A DNA stretch of 64,000 bases from an uncultured Halomonas sp. (GCF_947493865.1 NZ_CANLTC010000008.1:62001-126000); one strand, 5' to 3'; positions 42,028-51,632 are shown, counted from the first letter of the stretch. Numbers and translations are program-made. Notes: generated by a model from the sequence alone, not told the origin.

Positions 42028-42746
42028 CGCCTTTTCTTTCAAACAAGCATGATCAGACAAGTTGGGCGGACTACATGGCAAGCTGCGCCCAGGTGGCGCG
42101 CAATCCCGGTCTGCAGCGTTTTTACGCTGCCGGCGTTCCAGACCCGCAAACGCCAATCGGCGAGGTGCCATTGGTGGCCCTGGACCTGGAAACCACCGGG
42201 CTCGATGCCGTACGCCACGGTATCGTCAGCGTTGGCGCGCTGCCCTTTACGCTCGAGCGTATTCCTCTTGCGCAAAGCCAGTACTGGGTAGTGCAACCGC
42301 GGCAGCCATTAAGCGAGGAGTCCATCACGTTCCATCACATTACCCATTCCGAGATCGAGATAGCACCGGATCTCGGTGACATACTCGCTGAACTGCTTGA
42401 AGTGCTCGCAGGCAGTTTGGTGGTAGTGCACTATCGCAACATCGAGCGACCTTTCCTCAATCGCGCTACCCGTACCCGGATGGGTGAGAATCTGCTGTTT
42501 CCCATGATCGATACCATGCAGTTGGAGGCGCGGGTGCATCGCAAACGGCGTTGGGCCTGGTTGAAACGGCTCAGCGGGCGCCCCTCCGCCTCGCTGCGCC
42601 TGGCGGAAAGCCGGGAGCGTTATCATCTACCGTTCTATACCGGCCACCACGCCTTGCTGGACGCGCTGGCGACGGCGGAATTATTCCAGGCCCAGATCGC
42701 TCGGCACTATTCCCCGCAGACCCCCATAAGCGATCTGTGGTGTTGA
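42024..42746 (+). CDS. DnaQ-like DEDD 3'-5' exonuclease
   Basis: The 240-residue protein has ExoI VALDLETTGLDAVRHGIVSVG (DxE), a central VVHYRNIERPFLNRATR (ExoII with Asp replaced?) and ExoIII HHALLDALATAEL (H...D). This is the DnaQ-epsilon fold, also annotated as a DNA polymerase III epsilon-like protein. It is the partner of the DUF294 gene and overlaps it by four bases; the pair is common near transport genes in gammaproteobacteria. Substrate is unknown. Confidence 0.87.
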   Translation: MTPFLSNKHDQTSWADYMASCAQVARNPGLQRFYAAGVPDPQTPIGEVPLVALDLETTGLDAVRHGIVSVGALPFTLERIPLAQSQYWVVQPRQPLSEESITFHHITHSEIEIAPDLGDILAELLEVLAGSLVVVHYRNIERPFLNRATRTRMGENLLFPMIDTMQLEARVHRKRRWAWLKRLSGRPSASLRLAESRERYHLPFYTGHHALLDALATAELFQAQIARHYSPQTPISDLWC

Positions 42747-42760
42747 GTGCTGGCAGTTGG

Positions 42761-42796
42761 GTATGAAAAAAGCGGCCATGGCCGCTTTTTTCATAC
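42761..42796. terminator. perfect 36-bp palindromic bidirectional terminator
   Basis: GTATGAAAAAAGCGGCCA is followed directly by its exact reverse complement. The A6 and T6 arms make a good intrinsic terminator in both directions, shared by the convergent exonuclease (ends 42746) and BCCT (ends 42815) genes. Confidence 0.88.
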
Positions 42797-42814
42797 TGGT
42801 TTCGCTAGACTGAA

Positions 42815-44479
42815 TCAGTCACGTGGCTCGCTCATCAGCCCCTTGACGATGCCGTAGCACCCCGCCAGCAGTATTAGTGTGAAGGGCAGGCCGGTAGAGA
42901 CGGCCATGGCTTGCAGCGCCGTCAGTCCACCGCCCAGCAACAGCGCAATCGCGATGATACCTTCGATGAGTGCCCAGAACACACGCTGGCCCGTGGGGGC
43001 GTCGACCTTGCCGCCGGAGGTGATGGTATCGATTACCAGGGAACCCGAGTCCGAGGAGGTGATGAAGAACACCATGACCAGCACGATACCCACGAAGGAC
43101 GTGATCGTCGTCAGGGGTAGCTGACCCAGCATGACGAACAGTTGCAGCTCCAGGGCGGCGTCTTTGACCCCCTCGAAGTTGTCGGTGACGATCTGATTGA
43201 TGGCGGTGCCACCGAAGGCGGTCATCCAGAGCACCGAAATCAGTGATGGTACCAACAAGACGGCGATCAGGAATTCGCGCACGCTGCGTCCGCGGCTGAC
43301 CCGGGCAATGAACATGCCCACAAACGGTGACCAGCTTATCCACCATGCCCAGTAGAAGGCGGTCCAGCCCTGGCGGAAGTTGTCGTCGTCGCGGCCGAAG
43401 GGATTGGACAGAGCCGGCAGGTGGGTCACGTAAGACCCCAGGTTTTCGAAAAATCCGGTGAGGATCGCAAGCGTAGGGCCTACGACGATCACGAACAGCA
43501 GCAACAGAAAGGCCAGGCCCATGTTCAGTTGCGAAAGCCGCTGTACGCCCTTGTCGACACCTGCAACCACCGACAGCAAGGCGACCAGGGTGATACCCAG
43601 AATCAGCACCACCATGGTGACGTTGTTGTCGGGGATGTCGAACAGATAGCCAAGGCCGGCAGTGGCCTGGGAGGCGCCGAACCCTAACGACGTTGCCAGA
43701 CCGAACAGGGTGGCAAAGACCGCCAGGATATCGATGATGTGCCCCGGCCACCCCCAGACGCGCTCACCCAGGATCGGGTAGAAGATCGAGCGCATGGTCA
43801 ACGGCAGCCCCTTGTTGTAGGAAAAGATCGCCAGGGATAGCGCGACGATGGCGTAGATCGCCCAGGGATGCAGGCCCCAATGGAAGATGGTGGCGGCCAT
43901 GCCCAGCTCAATGGCGGCTTGTGCATCGCCTCCCGCAGCGCCTAAGGGCGCCCAGTCGGTTCTGGCGCCGCCATCACCCGTCGTGATGCCTCCCATGGAA
44001 GAGGAAAAATGCGATATCGGCTCCGAAACGCCATAGAACATCAGCCCGATGCCCATGCCGGCGGCAAACAGCATGGCGAACCAGCCTGCGTAGCTGAAGT
44101 CCGGTTTGGCATTCATGCCACCGATGCGTACCTTGCCCAGTGGTGACACGACTAACCCGAGGCACAGAAGTACAAAGACGTTGGCGGCCAGGATGAAGAA
44201 CCAGTCCAGCTTGCCGGTCAGCCAACTGAGCACGCCGCTGAAGATCGGTTCGACCTCGGTTTGCAGCGCCAGTACCAGGACGACGAAGAATACGATCACC
44301 AGTGCAGAGATGCTGAAAACCTTGCCGTGGAGGTCGATTGCCATGCCGAATTTACGGCCGCTGACATTGTCCTGGCCAATGACGTAGTCAGTATCGATAA
44401 GGTTGGATTTGCCGGTCGGCGCGGGAACGCCTTCGGTGCTTTCGTTGTTTGTCGAGTGGGAGGATGGTTTGTCGCTCAA
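42815..44479 (-). CDS. BCCT-family compatible-solute transporter (copy 1)
   Basis: The 554-residue carrier imports glycine betaine, choline or carnitine, probably with Na+ or H+. It has 12 helices and the BCCT signature region (FYWAWWISWSPFVGMFIARVSRGRSVREF, in parts), a MFYGVSEPISHF loop, and SSDSGSLVIDTITSGGK. The frame opens at 44593, but a TTG at 44479 (MSDKPSSHS) has AAGGAG seven bases before it, and gives a length matching the paralogue. A paralogue follows at 44595-46241 on the same strand. Confidence 0.92.
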   Translation of the reverse strand: MSDKPSSHSTNNESTEGVPAPTGKSNLIDTDYVIGQDNVSGRKFGMAIDLHGKVFSISALVIVFFVVLVLALQTEVEPIFSGVLSWLTGKLDWFFILAANVFVLLCLGLVVSPLGKVRIGGMNAKPDFSYAGWFAMLFAAGMGIGLMFYGVSEPISHFSSSMGGITTGDGGARTDWAPLGAAGGDAQAAIELGMAATIFHWGLHPWAIYAIVALSLAIFSYNKGLPLTMRSIFYPILGERVWGWPGHIIDILAVFATLFGLATSLGFGASQATAGLGYLFDIPDNNVTMVVLILGITLVALLSVVAGVDKGVQRLSQLNMGLAFLLLLFVIVVGPTLAILTGFFENLGSYVTHLPALSNPFGRDDDNFRQGWTAFYWAWWISWSPFVGMFIARVSRGRSVREFLIAVLLVPSLISVLWMTAFGGTAINQIVTDNFEGVKDAALELQLFVMLGQLPLTTITSFVGIVLVMVFFITSSDSGSLVIDTITSGGKVDAPTGQRVFWALIEGIIAIALLLGGGLTALQAMAVSTGLPFTLILLAGCYGIVKGLMSEPRD

Positions 44480-44594
44480 GAGCGTCTCCTTGTTGTTTTC
44501 ATGAGAATTGCTTGCGTAAGGCATGCGTCGGGAAAGTATAACTAAAAAGGGTAAGGCTTTCCTGTAAAGCCTTACCTCGTAAGTTGCAAACATT

Positions 44595-46241
44595 CTAGCT
44601 GCGTGGCTCGCTCATCAGGCCTTTGACGATGGCATAACAGCCCACCAGAAGAACCAGGGCAAAGGGCAGGCCGGTAGTAAGCACGGCGGCCTGTAGTGCC
44701 GCCAGTCCGCCACCCAGCAATAGCGCAATCGCGATGACCCCCTCGATGAGCGCCCAGAAGATACGCTGAGACTTGGGTGCGTCCACCTTGCCGCCGGAGG
44801 TGATGGAGTCGATCACCAGCGAGCCGGAGTCGGAGGAGGTGATGAAGAACACCATCACCAGCACGATTCCGACGAAAGATGTGATCGACGACAGCGGCAA
44901 CTGACCGAGCATCTCGAACAGCTGCAGTTCGACCGCGGCATCCGCGACGTTCTCGAACCCCGAGAGATACTGCTCGATGGCGGTGCCTCCGAAAGCGGTC
45001 ATCCACAGCACCGAGACCAGCATCGGTACCAGCAGCACTGCGATCAGGAATTCGCGCACCGTGCGGCCACGGCTGACCCGGGCGATGAACATGCCCACAA
45101 ATGGTGACCAGGAGATCCACCAGGCCCAGTAGAAGGCGGTCCAGCCTCCCACGAAGGCGCTATCTTCACGGCCGAAGGGGTTGGATAGCGCCGGTAGGTC
45201 CTTGAAATAGGAGAGCAGGTTTTCAAAGAAGCCGGTCGCGATCATCAGGGTAGGGCCGACGATGATCACGAAGAGCAGCAGCAGGAAGGCCAGTGCCATG
45301 TTGACCTGGGAGAGACGCTGAACGCCCTTGTCCACCCCCGCCACCACGGAACCCAACGCTACAAGGGTGATGCCCAGAATCAACACCACCATGGTGACGT
45401 TGTTGTTGGGCGTATCGAACAGGTAATTCAGCCCTGCGGATGCCTGGGTAGCCCCTAGCCCCAGGGAGGTGGCAAGACCGAATAGCGTGGCGAATACCGC
45501 CAGAATATCGATGATATGGCCCGGCCACCCCCAGATGCGCTCACCCAGGATCGGGTAGAAGATAGAGCGCATGGTCAGCGGCAGGCCCTTGTTGTAGGAA
45601 AAAAGCGCCAGGGCCAGCGCCACCACCGCATAGGTTGCCCAGGGGTGCAGACCCCAGTGGTAAATGGTAGCCGCCATGCCGAGTGAAATGGCTCCCTGCT
45701 GGTCACCTTGGGCACCACCGAGCGGTGCGCCAGCATTACCTTCAAACGATGTGCTGAAATGGGTCAGCGGTTCCGCCACGCCATAGAACATGAGCCCAAT
45801 ACCCATGCCCGCAGCGAAGAGCATGGCAAACCAGCCTGCATAGCTGAAGTCCGGCGAGGACTCGGGACCGCCCAGACGAACCTTGCCCAAAGGGGTAAAG
45901 ATCAATACCACCGTCAAGAGCACGAAGATATTGGCGGCGAACAGAAATACCCAGCTGAGATTGCCGGTCAGCCAGGTTCTCGCGCCGTTGAAAAGCGGCC
46001 CCATCTGATCCGGGAGGGCCAGGGTGATGACGACGAAGAACAGTACCAATAGCGAAGACACCATGAAGACCTTGCCGTGAAGGTCCAGATCGATGCCGAG
46101 TTTATTGGTCTGAATATTGTCCTGACCGATCACGTAGTCGGTATCGATCAGATTGGTTCGGCCCTCCGGTGAGGGAATGCCTTCCGTCCCTTCCTTCGAT
46201 TTCGGCGTATTGCTTGAATCGGAATTGTTCCCCATTAGCAT
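44595..46241 (-). CDS. BCCT-family compatible-solute transporter (copy 2)
   Basis: This 548-residue carrier shares long identical blocks with the downstream copy (AMGIGLMFYGVAEP, GERIWGWPGHIIDILAVFATLFGLATSLG, in parts; SSDSGSLVIDSITSGGK), plus the family motif FYWAWWISWSPFVGMF. Cytoplasmic N-terminal tails differ in length and sequence. The pair are tandem duplicates; different affinity or osmotic activation is likely. No regulator is adjacent. Confidence 0.92.
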   Translation of the reverse strand: MLMGNNSDSSNTPKSKEGTEGIPSPEGRTNLIDTDYVIGQDNIQTNKLGIDLDLHGKVFMVSSLLVLFFVVITLALPDQMGPLFNGARTWLTGNLSWVFLFAANIFVLLTVVLIFTPLGKVRLGGPESSPDFSYAGWFAMLFAAGMGIGLMFYGVAEPLTHFSTSFEGNAGAPLGGAQGDQQGAISLGMAATIYHWGLHPWATYAVVALALALFSYNKGLPLTMRSIFYPILGERIWGWPGHIIDILAVFATLFGLATSLGLGATQASAGLNYLFDTPNNNVTMVVLILGITLVALGSVVAGVDKGVQRLSQVNMALAFLLLLFVIIVGPTLMIATGFFENLLSYFKDLPALSNPFGREDSAFVGGWTAFYWAWWISWSPFVGMFIARVSRGRTVREFLIAVLLVPMLVSVLWMTAFGGTAIEQYLSGFENVADAAVELQLFEMLGQLPLSSITSFVGIVLVMVFFITSSDSGSLVIDSITSGGKVDAPKSQRIFWALIEGVIAIALLLGGGLAALQAAVLTTGLPFALVLLVGCYAIVKGLMSEPRS

Positions 46242-46619
46242 TCTCCATTGTTATGGATTTGACTCTCAGTTGTGAATTCGACTTTCAAGGCCATACGAGA
46301 ATACGGAAGCAGCAACGGCGACATGCCGCTGCTGGTCGGCCATGATGACATGAAATCATCACGGTAAGTACGCGCCCATGAATAAGCGTGCTTTATGAAT
46401 TAAGTACGAAGAGGCCACCAAGTATGCGGATTTTTACTCCTTTATTCAAAAATATCCGGGCCAGCAGGCGCCATATTTAAATTCGTTCGATGCATGATAA
46501 GCGTTTTCCATGACATGGCGTTGCGCTTTGCGCCACTCCCTACAACGGCTAGAATGGAGGCTGGAAGTCGTGACGCTTCCAGCAAACCGATCACCCTCTC
46601 CGCAAGGAATCCGCGCTCA
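46242..46619. other. intergenic region upstream of dnaX
   Basis: No gene is seen. It holds the divergent promoters of the BCCT gene and dnaX. A weak TTGCGC (46528) - 16 - TAGAAT (46550) box and a perfect hairpin GCTGGAAG (46560-46567) / CTTCCAGC (46576-46583) lie just before dnaX. The frame open from 46494 is probably not translated. Confidence 0.5.
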
Positions 46620-48668
46620 ATGAGCTATCAGGTACTGGCCCGCAAATGGCGTCCGCGCACCTTCCACGAGTTGGTAGGCCAGGAGCATGTGCAGCGTGCG
46701 CTGGTCAACGCGCTGGACCAGGGCCGGCTCCACCATGCCTATCTGTTTACCGGTACGCGCGGGGTGGGCAAGACGACCTTGGCGCGCATTCTTGCCAAGT
46801 GCCTGAACTGCACCGCAGGCGGGCGTGGCGATGAAGGCGTGACCTCTCGCCCCTGCGGTGAGTGCGACAGCTGTCGCGCCATCGACGAGGGCCGTTTTGT
46901 CGATCTGATCGAGGTGGACGCCGCATCACGCACCAAGGTCGAGGACACCCGGGAATTGCTGGACAATGTCCAGTACGCACCGGCCCAGGGGCGCTACAAG
47001 GTGTATCTCATCGATGAGGTGCACATGCTCTCCACTCACAGCTTCAATGCGCTTTTGAAAACGCTGGAAGAGCCGCCGCCCCATGTCAAGTTCCTGCTGG
47101 CCACCACGGATCCGCAGAAATTGCCGGTTACGGTGCTGTCGCGCTGCCTGCAATTCACCCTGAAGAACATGTCCCCGGAGCGCATCGTCGAACACCTGGA
47201 TCGAGTGTTGACCGCCGAAGAGGTGACCTTCGAGCAGGATGCCTTGTGGCTGCTGGGCAAGGCGGCGGATGGCTCCATGCGCGATGCCATGAGCCTTACG
47301 GACCAGGCTATTGCCTTCGGTCAGGGAACGGTCACCCGCCCGGACGTGGCCGCCATGCTGGGAACGCTGGATCAGCGCATGTTGCTGGCGCTCATCGAGG
47401 CCCTGGCCGAGGTGGATGCGGCGCGGGTATTGAATGAAATTGCCGCATTGGCGGAGCAGGGGCCGGACTTCGCCGGCGTACTGGACGATCTGACCGGTGT
47501 CCTTCATCGTCTGGCCATCGCGCAGATGGTGCCGGATGCCCTCGACAACGGTCACGGAGATCGAGAGGAACTGCTTGCGCTGGCCGCGCGTTTTACCGCG
47601 GAAGACGTACAGCTCTATTATCAGATCGGGTTGCAGGGCCGAACCGACATGGAGAGCGCTCCGGATGCACGCACCGCACTGGAAATGACCCTGCTGCGCA
47701 TGCTGGCATTTCGTCCTCAAGGTGTTCCCAAGCCGCCACAGACGCCGCTGCCGCTTCGCAGTGAATCGAGCCAGACTCAGCCTGCATCTGCATCGTCTCA
47801 GGAAGCCGCCGCTTCCATGCCTTCCTCGGCGGAAAGCGCTTCGAGAAATGATCAGCAGAATGCCCGGCACGACGAGCGCGAACTGGAAGCCGATAGCGAC
47901 GTTGAGGCGGATGCGGCACAGGATATACCCCCTTGGGAAGCCTTGCCGACAGCTCCGCCGGGGTATGCCGACGAACCACCCTTGGCGGCAGTCGAAAAAG
48001 AACCGGTGGAAGAGCCAATAGAAGAGCCTGTGCCGGTAGAAGAACCCGAAGAAAAGAAACCCGAAGACAAGGCACCTGTGGCAGAGGAGCCGATAGAAGA
48101 GGCAGAGGCAGAGGCAGAGGCAGAGGCCGAGGCTGCCGAGATCTTTCGGGAGAATGAGGCTACCGCAGCAGCACAGGCTTTGGATGCCGAGGAAACGACA
48201 GCATCGCAAGAACAAGGAAAAGAAGCGCCTCGGCCCCAGGAAAAATTCGCGTCGTCCCAGATGCCGGATATATTGGATCATGATGCCTGGCTGATAGTGT
48301 TTCCGCGCCTGACGCTATCCGGCTTGACCCGCAACCTCGCAGCCCACTGCATTCTGGATGGGGACGATGGCGCCCGGGTGCAGCTGCGACTCGATCCGAG
48401 CCAGGCGGCGATGAACGCGGACGTGCACATCGAGCGCATCCAGCGTGCGCTTTCCGAGATCGGGATCGAGCGACGCGTAGGCGTGGAGCCACAGGCCATT
48501 CCCGAGAACATCGAGACTCCCAAGGCTCGGGGCGATCGTGAAACCGCGGAGCGACATGCGGTAGCGGTTGAAGCCTTGCGTGGCGACCCCCACATTCAGC
48601 AACTGGAGCAGGCATTTGGCGCTCGTCTACTGGAACAGACCGTCGCGCCTGTAGCGCAGGCCGACTGA
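46620..48668 (+). CDS. dnaX: DNA polymerase III tau subunit
   Basis: The 682-residue clamp-loader subunit begins MSYQVLARKWRPRTF, with Walker A GTRGVGKT (45-52), zinc-cysteines (C64, C79, C82, C85), LIDEVHMLSTHSFNALLKTLEEPP and sensor region. The frame opens earlier (46494), but this ATG starts the conserved region. After residue 370 the sequence is low-complexity and acidic, with an EAEAEAEAEA run around residue 500. I see no canonical A-AAA-AAG slippage site for a gamma form. It heads the dnaX-ybaB-recR gene run. Confidence 0.95.
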   Translation: MSYQVLARKWRPRTFHELVGQEHVQRALVNALDQGRLHHAYLFTGTRGVGKTTLARILAKCLNCTAGGRGDEGVTSRPCGECDSCRAIDEGRFVDLIEVDAASRTKVEDTRELLDNVQYAPAQGRYKVYLIDEVHMLSTHSFNALLKTLEEPPPHVKFLLATTDPQKLPVTVLSRCLQFTLKNMSPERIVEHLDRVLTAEEVTFEQDALWLLGKAADGSMRDAMSLTDQAIAFGQGTVTRPDVAAMLGTLDQRMLLALIEALAEVDAARVLNEIAALAEQGPDFAGVLDDLTGVLHRLAIAQMVPDALDNGHGDREELLALAARFTAEDVQLYYQIGLQGRTDMESAPDARTALEMTLLRMLAFRPQGVPKPPQTPLPLRSESSQTQPASASSQEAAASMPSSAESASRNDQQNARHDERELEADSDVEADAAQDIPPWEALPTAPPGYADEPPLAAVEKEPVEEPIEEPVPVEEPEEKKPEDKAPVAEEPIEEAEAEAEAEAEAAEIFRENEATAAAQALDAEETTASQEQGKEAPRPQEKFASSQMPDILDHDAWLIVFPRLTLSGLTRNLAAHCILDGDDGARVQLRLDPSQAAMNADVHIERIQRALSEIGIERRVGVEPQAIPENIETPKARGDRETAERHAVAVEALRGDPHIQQLEQAFGARLLEQTVAPVAQAD

Positions 48669-48698
48669 CTCCAATCAACAACTCATAGAGGTGACAGC

Positions 48699-49025
48699 AT
48701 GTTCAAGGGCGGAATGGGCAACCTGATGAAGCAGGCCCAGGAAATGCAGGAAAAGATGCAGCAGGTGCAGGAAGAGATCGCCCAGGCCGAAGTCCTCGGT
48801 GAAGCCGGTGCCGGCATGATCAAGGTCACCATGAATGGACGCCATGACGTGAGCAAGGTCGAGATCGATCCCTCACTCATGGAAGAGGACAAGGAGATGC
48901 TCGAGGACCTGCTTGCCGCCGCGGTCAACGATGCGGTGCGCAAGGTCGAAAGCGCCTCCAAGGCCAAGATGGAAGAGGCCACTTCCGGCCTGAATTTACC
49001 TCCCGGCTTCAAGATGCCGTTTTAA
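48699..49025 (+). CDS. YbaB/EbfC nucleoid-associated protein
   Basis: The 108-residue protein has the YbaB pattern [20 protein letters not shown], a helical first half, and [19 protein letters not shown] in the centre. It binds DNA as a dimer and is usually found between dnaX and recR, exactly as here. SD GAGGTG precedes the ATG. It ends on the recR start (TAATG). Confidence 0.95.
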   Translation: MFKGGMGNLMKQAQEMQEKMQQVQEEIAQAEVLGEAGAGMIKVTMNGRHDVSKVEIDPSLMEEDKEMLEDLLAAAVNDAVRKVESASKAKMEEATSGLNLPPGFKMPF

Positions 49026-49630
49026 TGGGGTTTTCGCCGCTGGTCGATCGGCTGCTGGAGGCCCTCAGAGTGCTTCCTGGTGTCGGGCCAAAGACCGCCC
49101 AGCGCATGGCGCTGCATCTGTTGGAGCGTGATCGCGAGGGGGGGCAGCGATTGACGGAAGTGCTGGCTCGCGCCTTGGCCGAGGTTGGCTATTGCCAACG
49201 CTGCCGGACCCTCACGGAAGAGGATATCTGTGCACTTTGTAGTAGCTCGCGCAGGGACGAGGCATTGCTATGCGTTGTCGAATCTCCTGCAGACATGCTC
49301 GCCATCGAAGAAGCAGGGGGGTATCGTGGGCAATATTATGTCCTGCATGGTCATCTTTCCCCTCTCGATGGTATAGGCCCTGAAGACATCGGGCTCGACC
49401 GTCTCGATGGGCGTCTCGATGAAGGGGGAATCGAAGAGGTCATTCTCGCGACCAATCCCACCATCGAAGGCGAGGCCACGGCACACTATATCGCCGAACA
49501 GTTGCGTGAACGCGGCATTCGCCTGTCGCGGCTGGCCTATGGGGTTCCCATGGGCGGTGAGCTGGAGTATGTCGATGGCGGTACGCTGAGTCGTGCCTTC
49601 AATGGGCGCCTGCCCTTTGGTGGTGAATGA
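49025..49630 (+). CDS. recR: recombination protein RecR
   Basis: The 201-residue protein has the HhH region [19 protein letters not shown] (15-33), the four-Cys zinc finger (C57, C60, C69, C72) and a Toprim domain ([28 protein letters not shown]). It acts with RecF and RecO in gap repair. It overlaps the ybaB stop by one base. Confidence 0.97.
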   Translation: MGFSPLVDRLLEALRVLPGVGPKTAQRMALHLLERDREGGQRLTEVLARALAEVGYCQRCRTLTEEDICALCSSSRRDEALLCVVESPADMLAIEEAGGYRGQYYVLHGHLSPLDGIGPEDIGLDRLDGRLDEGGIEEVILATNPTIEGEATAHYIAEQLRERGIRLSRLAYGVPMGGELEYVDGGTLSRAFNGRLPFGGE

Positions 49631-49675
49631 TTCGCCTCATCCACAACAAATATTCAATAGACAACTGAAGTCATC

Positions 49676-50842
49676 ATGTCGTTAACCCCTGCGCTAACTC
49701 CTGCATTACACTGGATCGACACCCCGGCCGCTCTCGAACAGGCATGCCGTGTCCTCGCCGAGGCGCGCTTTCTGGCGCTGGATACCGAGTTCATTCGAGA
49801 ATCCAGTTTTCATCCCATACCGGCCCTTATCCAACTGAGTGCTGGAAACGAAGTGTACCTGATCGATCCCCAGGCGCTGGCGCCTAATACGGCGCTCATG
49901 CAGCTTCTGGGACCCGAAGGGCCGCTCAAGCTGCTGCACGCCTGCGGCGAGGATCTGGAAGTCCTGTCTCACTGGACCGGTGCGCCCGTGGCGCCCTTGA
50001 TCGATACTCAGCTGGCTCAAGCGCTGCTGGGCGAAGATGCGGCCATGAGTTATCAACGCCTGGTGGAGCGCTGGACTGGCGATGTACTGGCCAAGGACGA
50101 AACCCGTTCCGATTGGCTGGAACGCCCGCTCAGTGAAGCACAGTGTCGCTATGCGGCCCTGGATGTGGCCTATCTGCCCCTCATCTGGCCCCAGCAACGC
50201 GAAGCACTAGTGGAGCTGGGTCGCCTGGAGTGGCTCGAAGCGGATTGCACCGCCCTAGTCACCCAGGCAGGTCGCGATCCGGCCGAAGACAACGAGTGGT
50301 ATCGGCGCAATCGCCAACTGTGGCGTCTCGACTCCCGTGCCTCGGCAACCTACCAGCAACTGACTCTCTGGCGGGAAGCGGAAGTTCGAGAGCGCAACAT
50401 GCCGCGTAACTGGCTGGTCAGTGACAAGGTGTTGTTCGCCATTGCGGATGCGCAACCGCGCAATCGCTACGAATTGGCCGCCGTCGAGGGCGTCAAGCCG
50501 GCCATGGTCAAGCGCGAAGGAGATATGCTGTTGTCGATAGTACGCAGTGCGGCGGACCTGTCGCCGCAGCAGCTCCCCGAGCCGCTGCCTTCACCATTGA
50601 CCGGACCTTTCAAGCGCCGGCTCAAGGCGCTCAAGCAGGTCGTCAGTGACAAGGCGCAGCAGCTCGGGATCGCGGCGGAGATCCTGGCGCGTCGTCGCCA
50701 ACTCGAGGAGCTGGTGATTGCGGATATGAAGCGCTTGCCATTGCCGCTGCCATCCGGATGGCGCGGCGAATTGCTCAATGACGCCTTCAAGCATGCGCTA
50801 TCCGATAGCCAGGCTGATCGTCACGCTGCGGGGGGTGGCTGA
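49676..50842 (+). CDS. rnd: ribonuclease D
   Basis: RNase D trims tRNA and other RNA 3' ends. The 388-residue protein has the DEDD exonuclease (LALDTEFIRESSFHPIPALIQLS; LLHACGEDLEVLSHWTG; CRYAALDVAYLPLIW) and HRDC domains (RNWLVSDKVLFAIADAQPR region). It starts with ATG 49676 after a spacer from recR and ends on the ATG of the ycgL gene (TGATG). Confidence 0.93.
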   Translation: MSLTPALTPALHWIDTPAALEQACRVLAEARFLALDTEFIRESSFHPIPALIQLSAGNEVYLIDPQALAPNTALMQLLGPEGPLKLLHACGEDLEVLSHWTGAPVAPLIDTQLAQALLGEDAAMSYQRLVERWTGDVLAKDETRSDWLERPLSEAQCRYAALDVAYLPLIWPQQREALVELGRLEWLEADCTALVTQAGRDPAEDNEWYRRNRQLWRLDSRASATYQQLTLWREAEVRERNMPRNWLVSDKVLFAIADAQPRNRYELAAVEGVKPAMVKREGDMLLSIVRSAADLSPQQLPEPLPSPLTGPFKRRLKALKQVVSDKAQQLGIAAEILARRRQLEELVIADMKRLPLPLPSGWRGELLNDAFKHALSDSQADRHAAGGG

Positions 50843-51132
50843 TGCGCAGATTGCTGTGTGAGGTGTTCAAGAGTTCGCGCAAGGAAGAGATGTATCTGTA
50901 TGTCGATAAGGCCAGGGGGCTTGTCGACGTGCCGGAGGGGCTGCTCGAGGGTTTCGGCAAGCCCATATCCGTCATGACGCTGTTGCTTGGCGAAGACAAG
51001 AAACTGGCTCGTGTCGACGCTGCCCGGATAATGGAAGCCATCGACGAAAAAGGCTTCTATTTCCAATTGCCTCCAGCCAAGGAGGAATATCTACTCGACT
51101 TGTATCGAACCCCTACCGAAACGCGCTACTAA
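50842..51132 (+). CDS. YcgL-domain protein
   Basis: The 96-residue protein has the YcgL family pattern: CEVFKSSRKEEMYLYVDKA, FGKPISVMTLLLG, GFYFQLPPAKEEYL. Function is unknown; the gene neighbours rnd in many gammaproteobacteria. It overlaps the rnd stop by one base. Confidence 0.92.
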   Translation: MRRLLCEVFKSSRKEEMYLYVDKARGLVDVPEGLLEGFGKPISVMTLLLGEDKKLARVDAARIMEAIDEKGFYFQLPPAKEEYLLDLYRTPTETRY

Positions 51133-51162
51133 GCGTTTCGATAGCTGTGGTCAGGAGGCGAT

Positions 51163-51612
51163 ATGCGCAAGCGTTTCTGGGAGCGTTTCTCTCTGGAAGA
51201 GCTGGATCACGAGGAGTGGGAGGCGCTATGCGATGGCTGCGGGCGCTGCTGCCTGATAAAGCTCGAGGATGAAGACAGCGGCGACGTTCTTACCCTGGAT
51301 GTCGCCTGCAAGCTGCTCGACACCCGGCAATGCCGCTGCCAGGATTATACCCATCGTTTCGCCCGCGTGCCCGGCTGCACCCAGATGAGCCTACGCACGC
51401 TGCGGGATTTTCATTGGCTGCCGAACTCCTGCGCCTATCGTCGGCTCCATGAAGGGCGAAGCCTGGAAAGTTGGCATCCTCTGATTTCAGGAGACTCCCA
51501 AAGCGTGCATCGCGCTCGTGTCAGCGTCGCCGGTTTTGCCGTTTCCGAGCGCGATGTTCCCGAAGACAGATGGGAAGATCATGTCATTGCCGTACTCCCT
51601 TGCGAGGAGTGA
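51163..51612 (+). CDS. YcgN-family (UPF0260) cysteine-cluster protein
   Basis: The 149-residue protein shows the family Cys pattern: ALCDGCGRCCLIKLEDED near 22-39, then CKLLDTRQCRCQDY and a later Cys in NSCAYRR, suited to bind zinc or an iron-sulfur cluster. UPF0260 proteins are often next to ycgL and rnd. A GGAGG box precedes ATG 51163. Role unknown. Confidence 0.9.
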   Translation: MRKRFWERFSLEELDHEEWEALCDGCGRCCLIKLEDEDSGDVLTLDVACKLLDTRQCRCQDYTHRFARVPGCTQMSLRTLRDFHWLPNSCAYRRLHEGRSLESWHPLISGDSQSVHRARVSVAGFAVSERDVPEDRWEDHVIAVLPCEE

Positions 51613-51632
51613 AGGCAATATCCCTCTTTGGA

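Noticed and set aside
47990..48070. Possible programmed frameshift in dnaX
   Set aside because: The A-rich runs (GAAAAAGAA, GAAAAGAAA) do not give the A-AAA-AAG heptamer in the right phase.
46926..48281. A 451-codon frame on - across dnaX
   Set aside because: It mirrors the acidic DnaX linker and Cys/Phe/Arg-rich output shows it is not a real protein.
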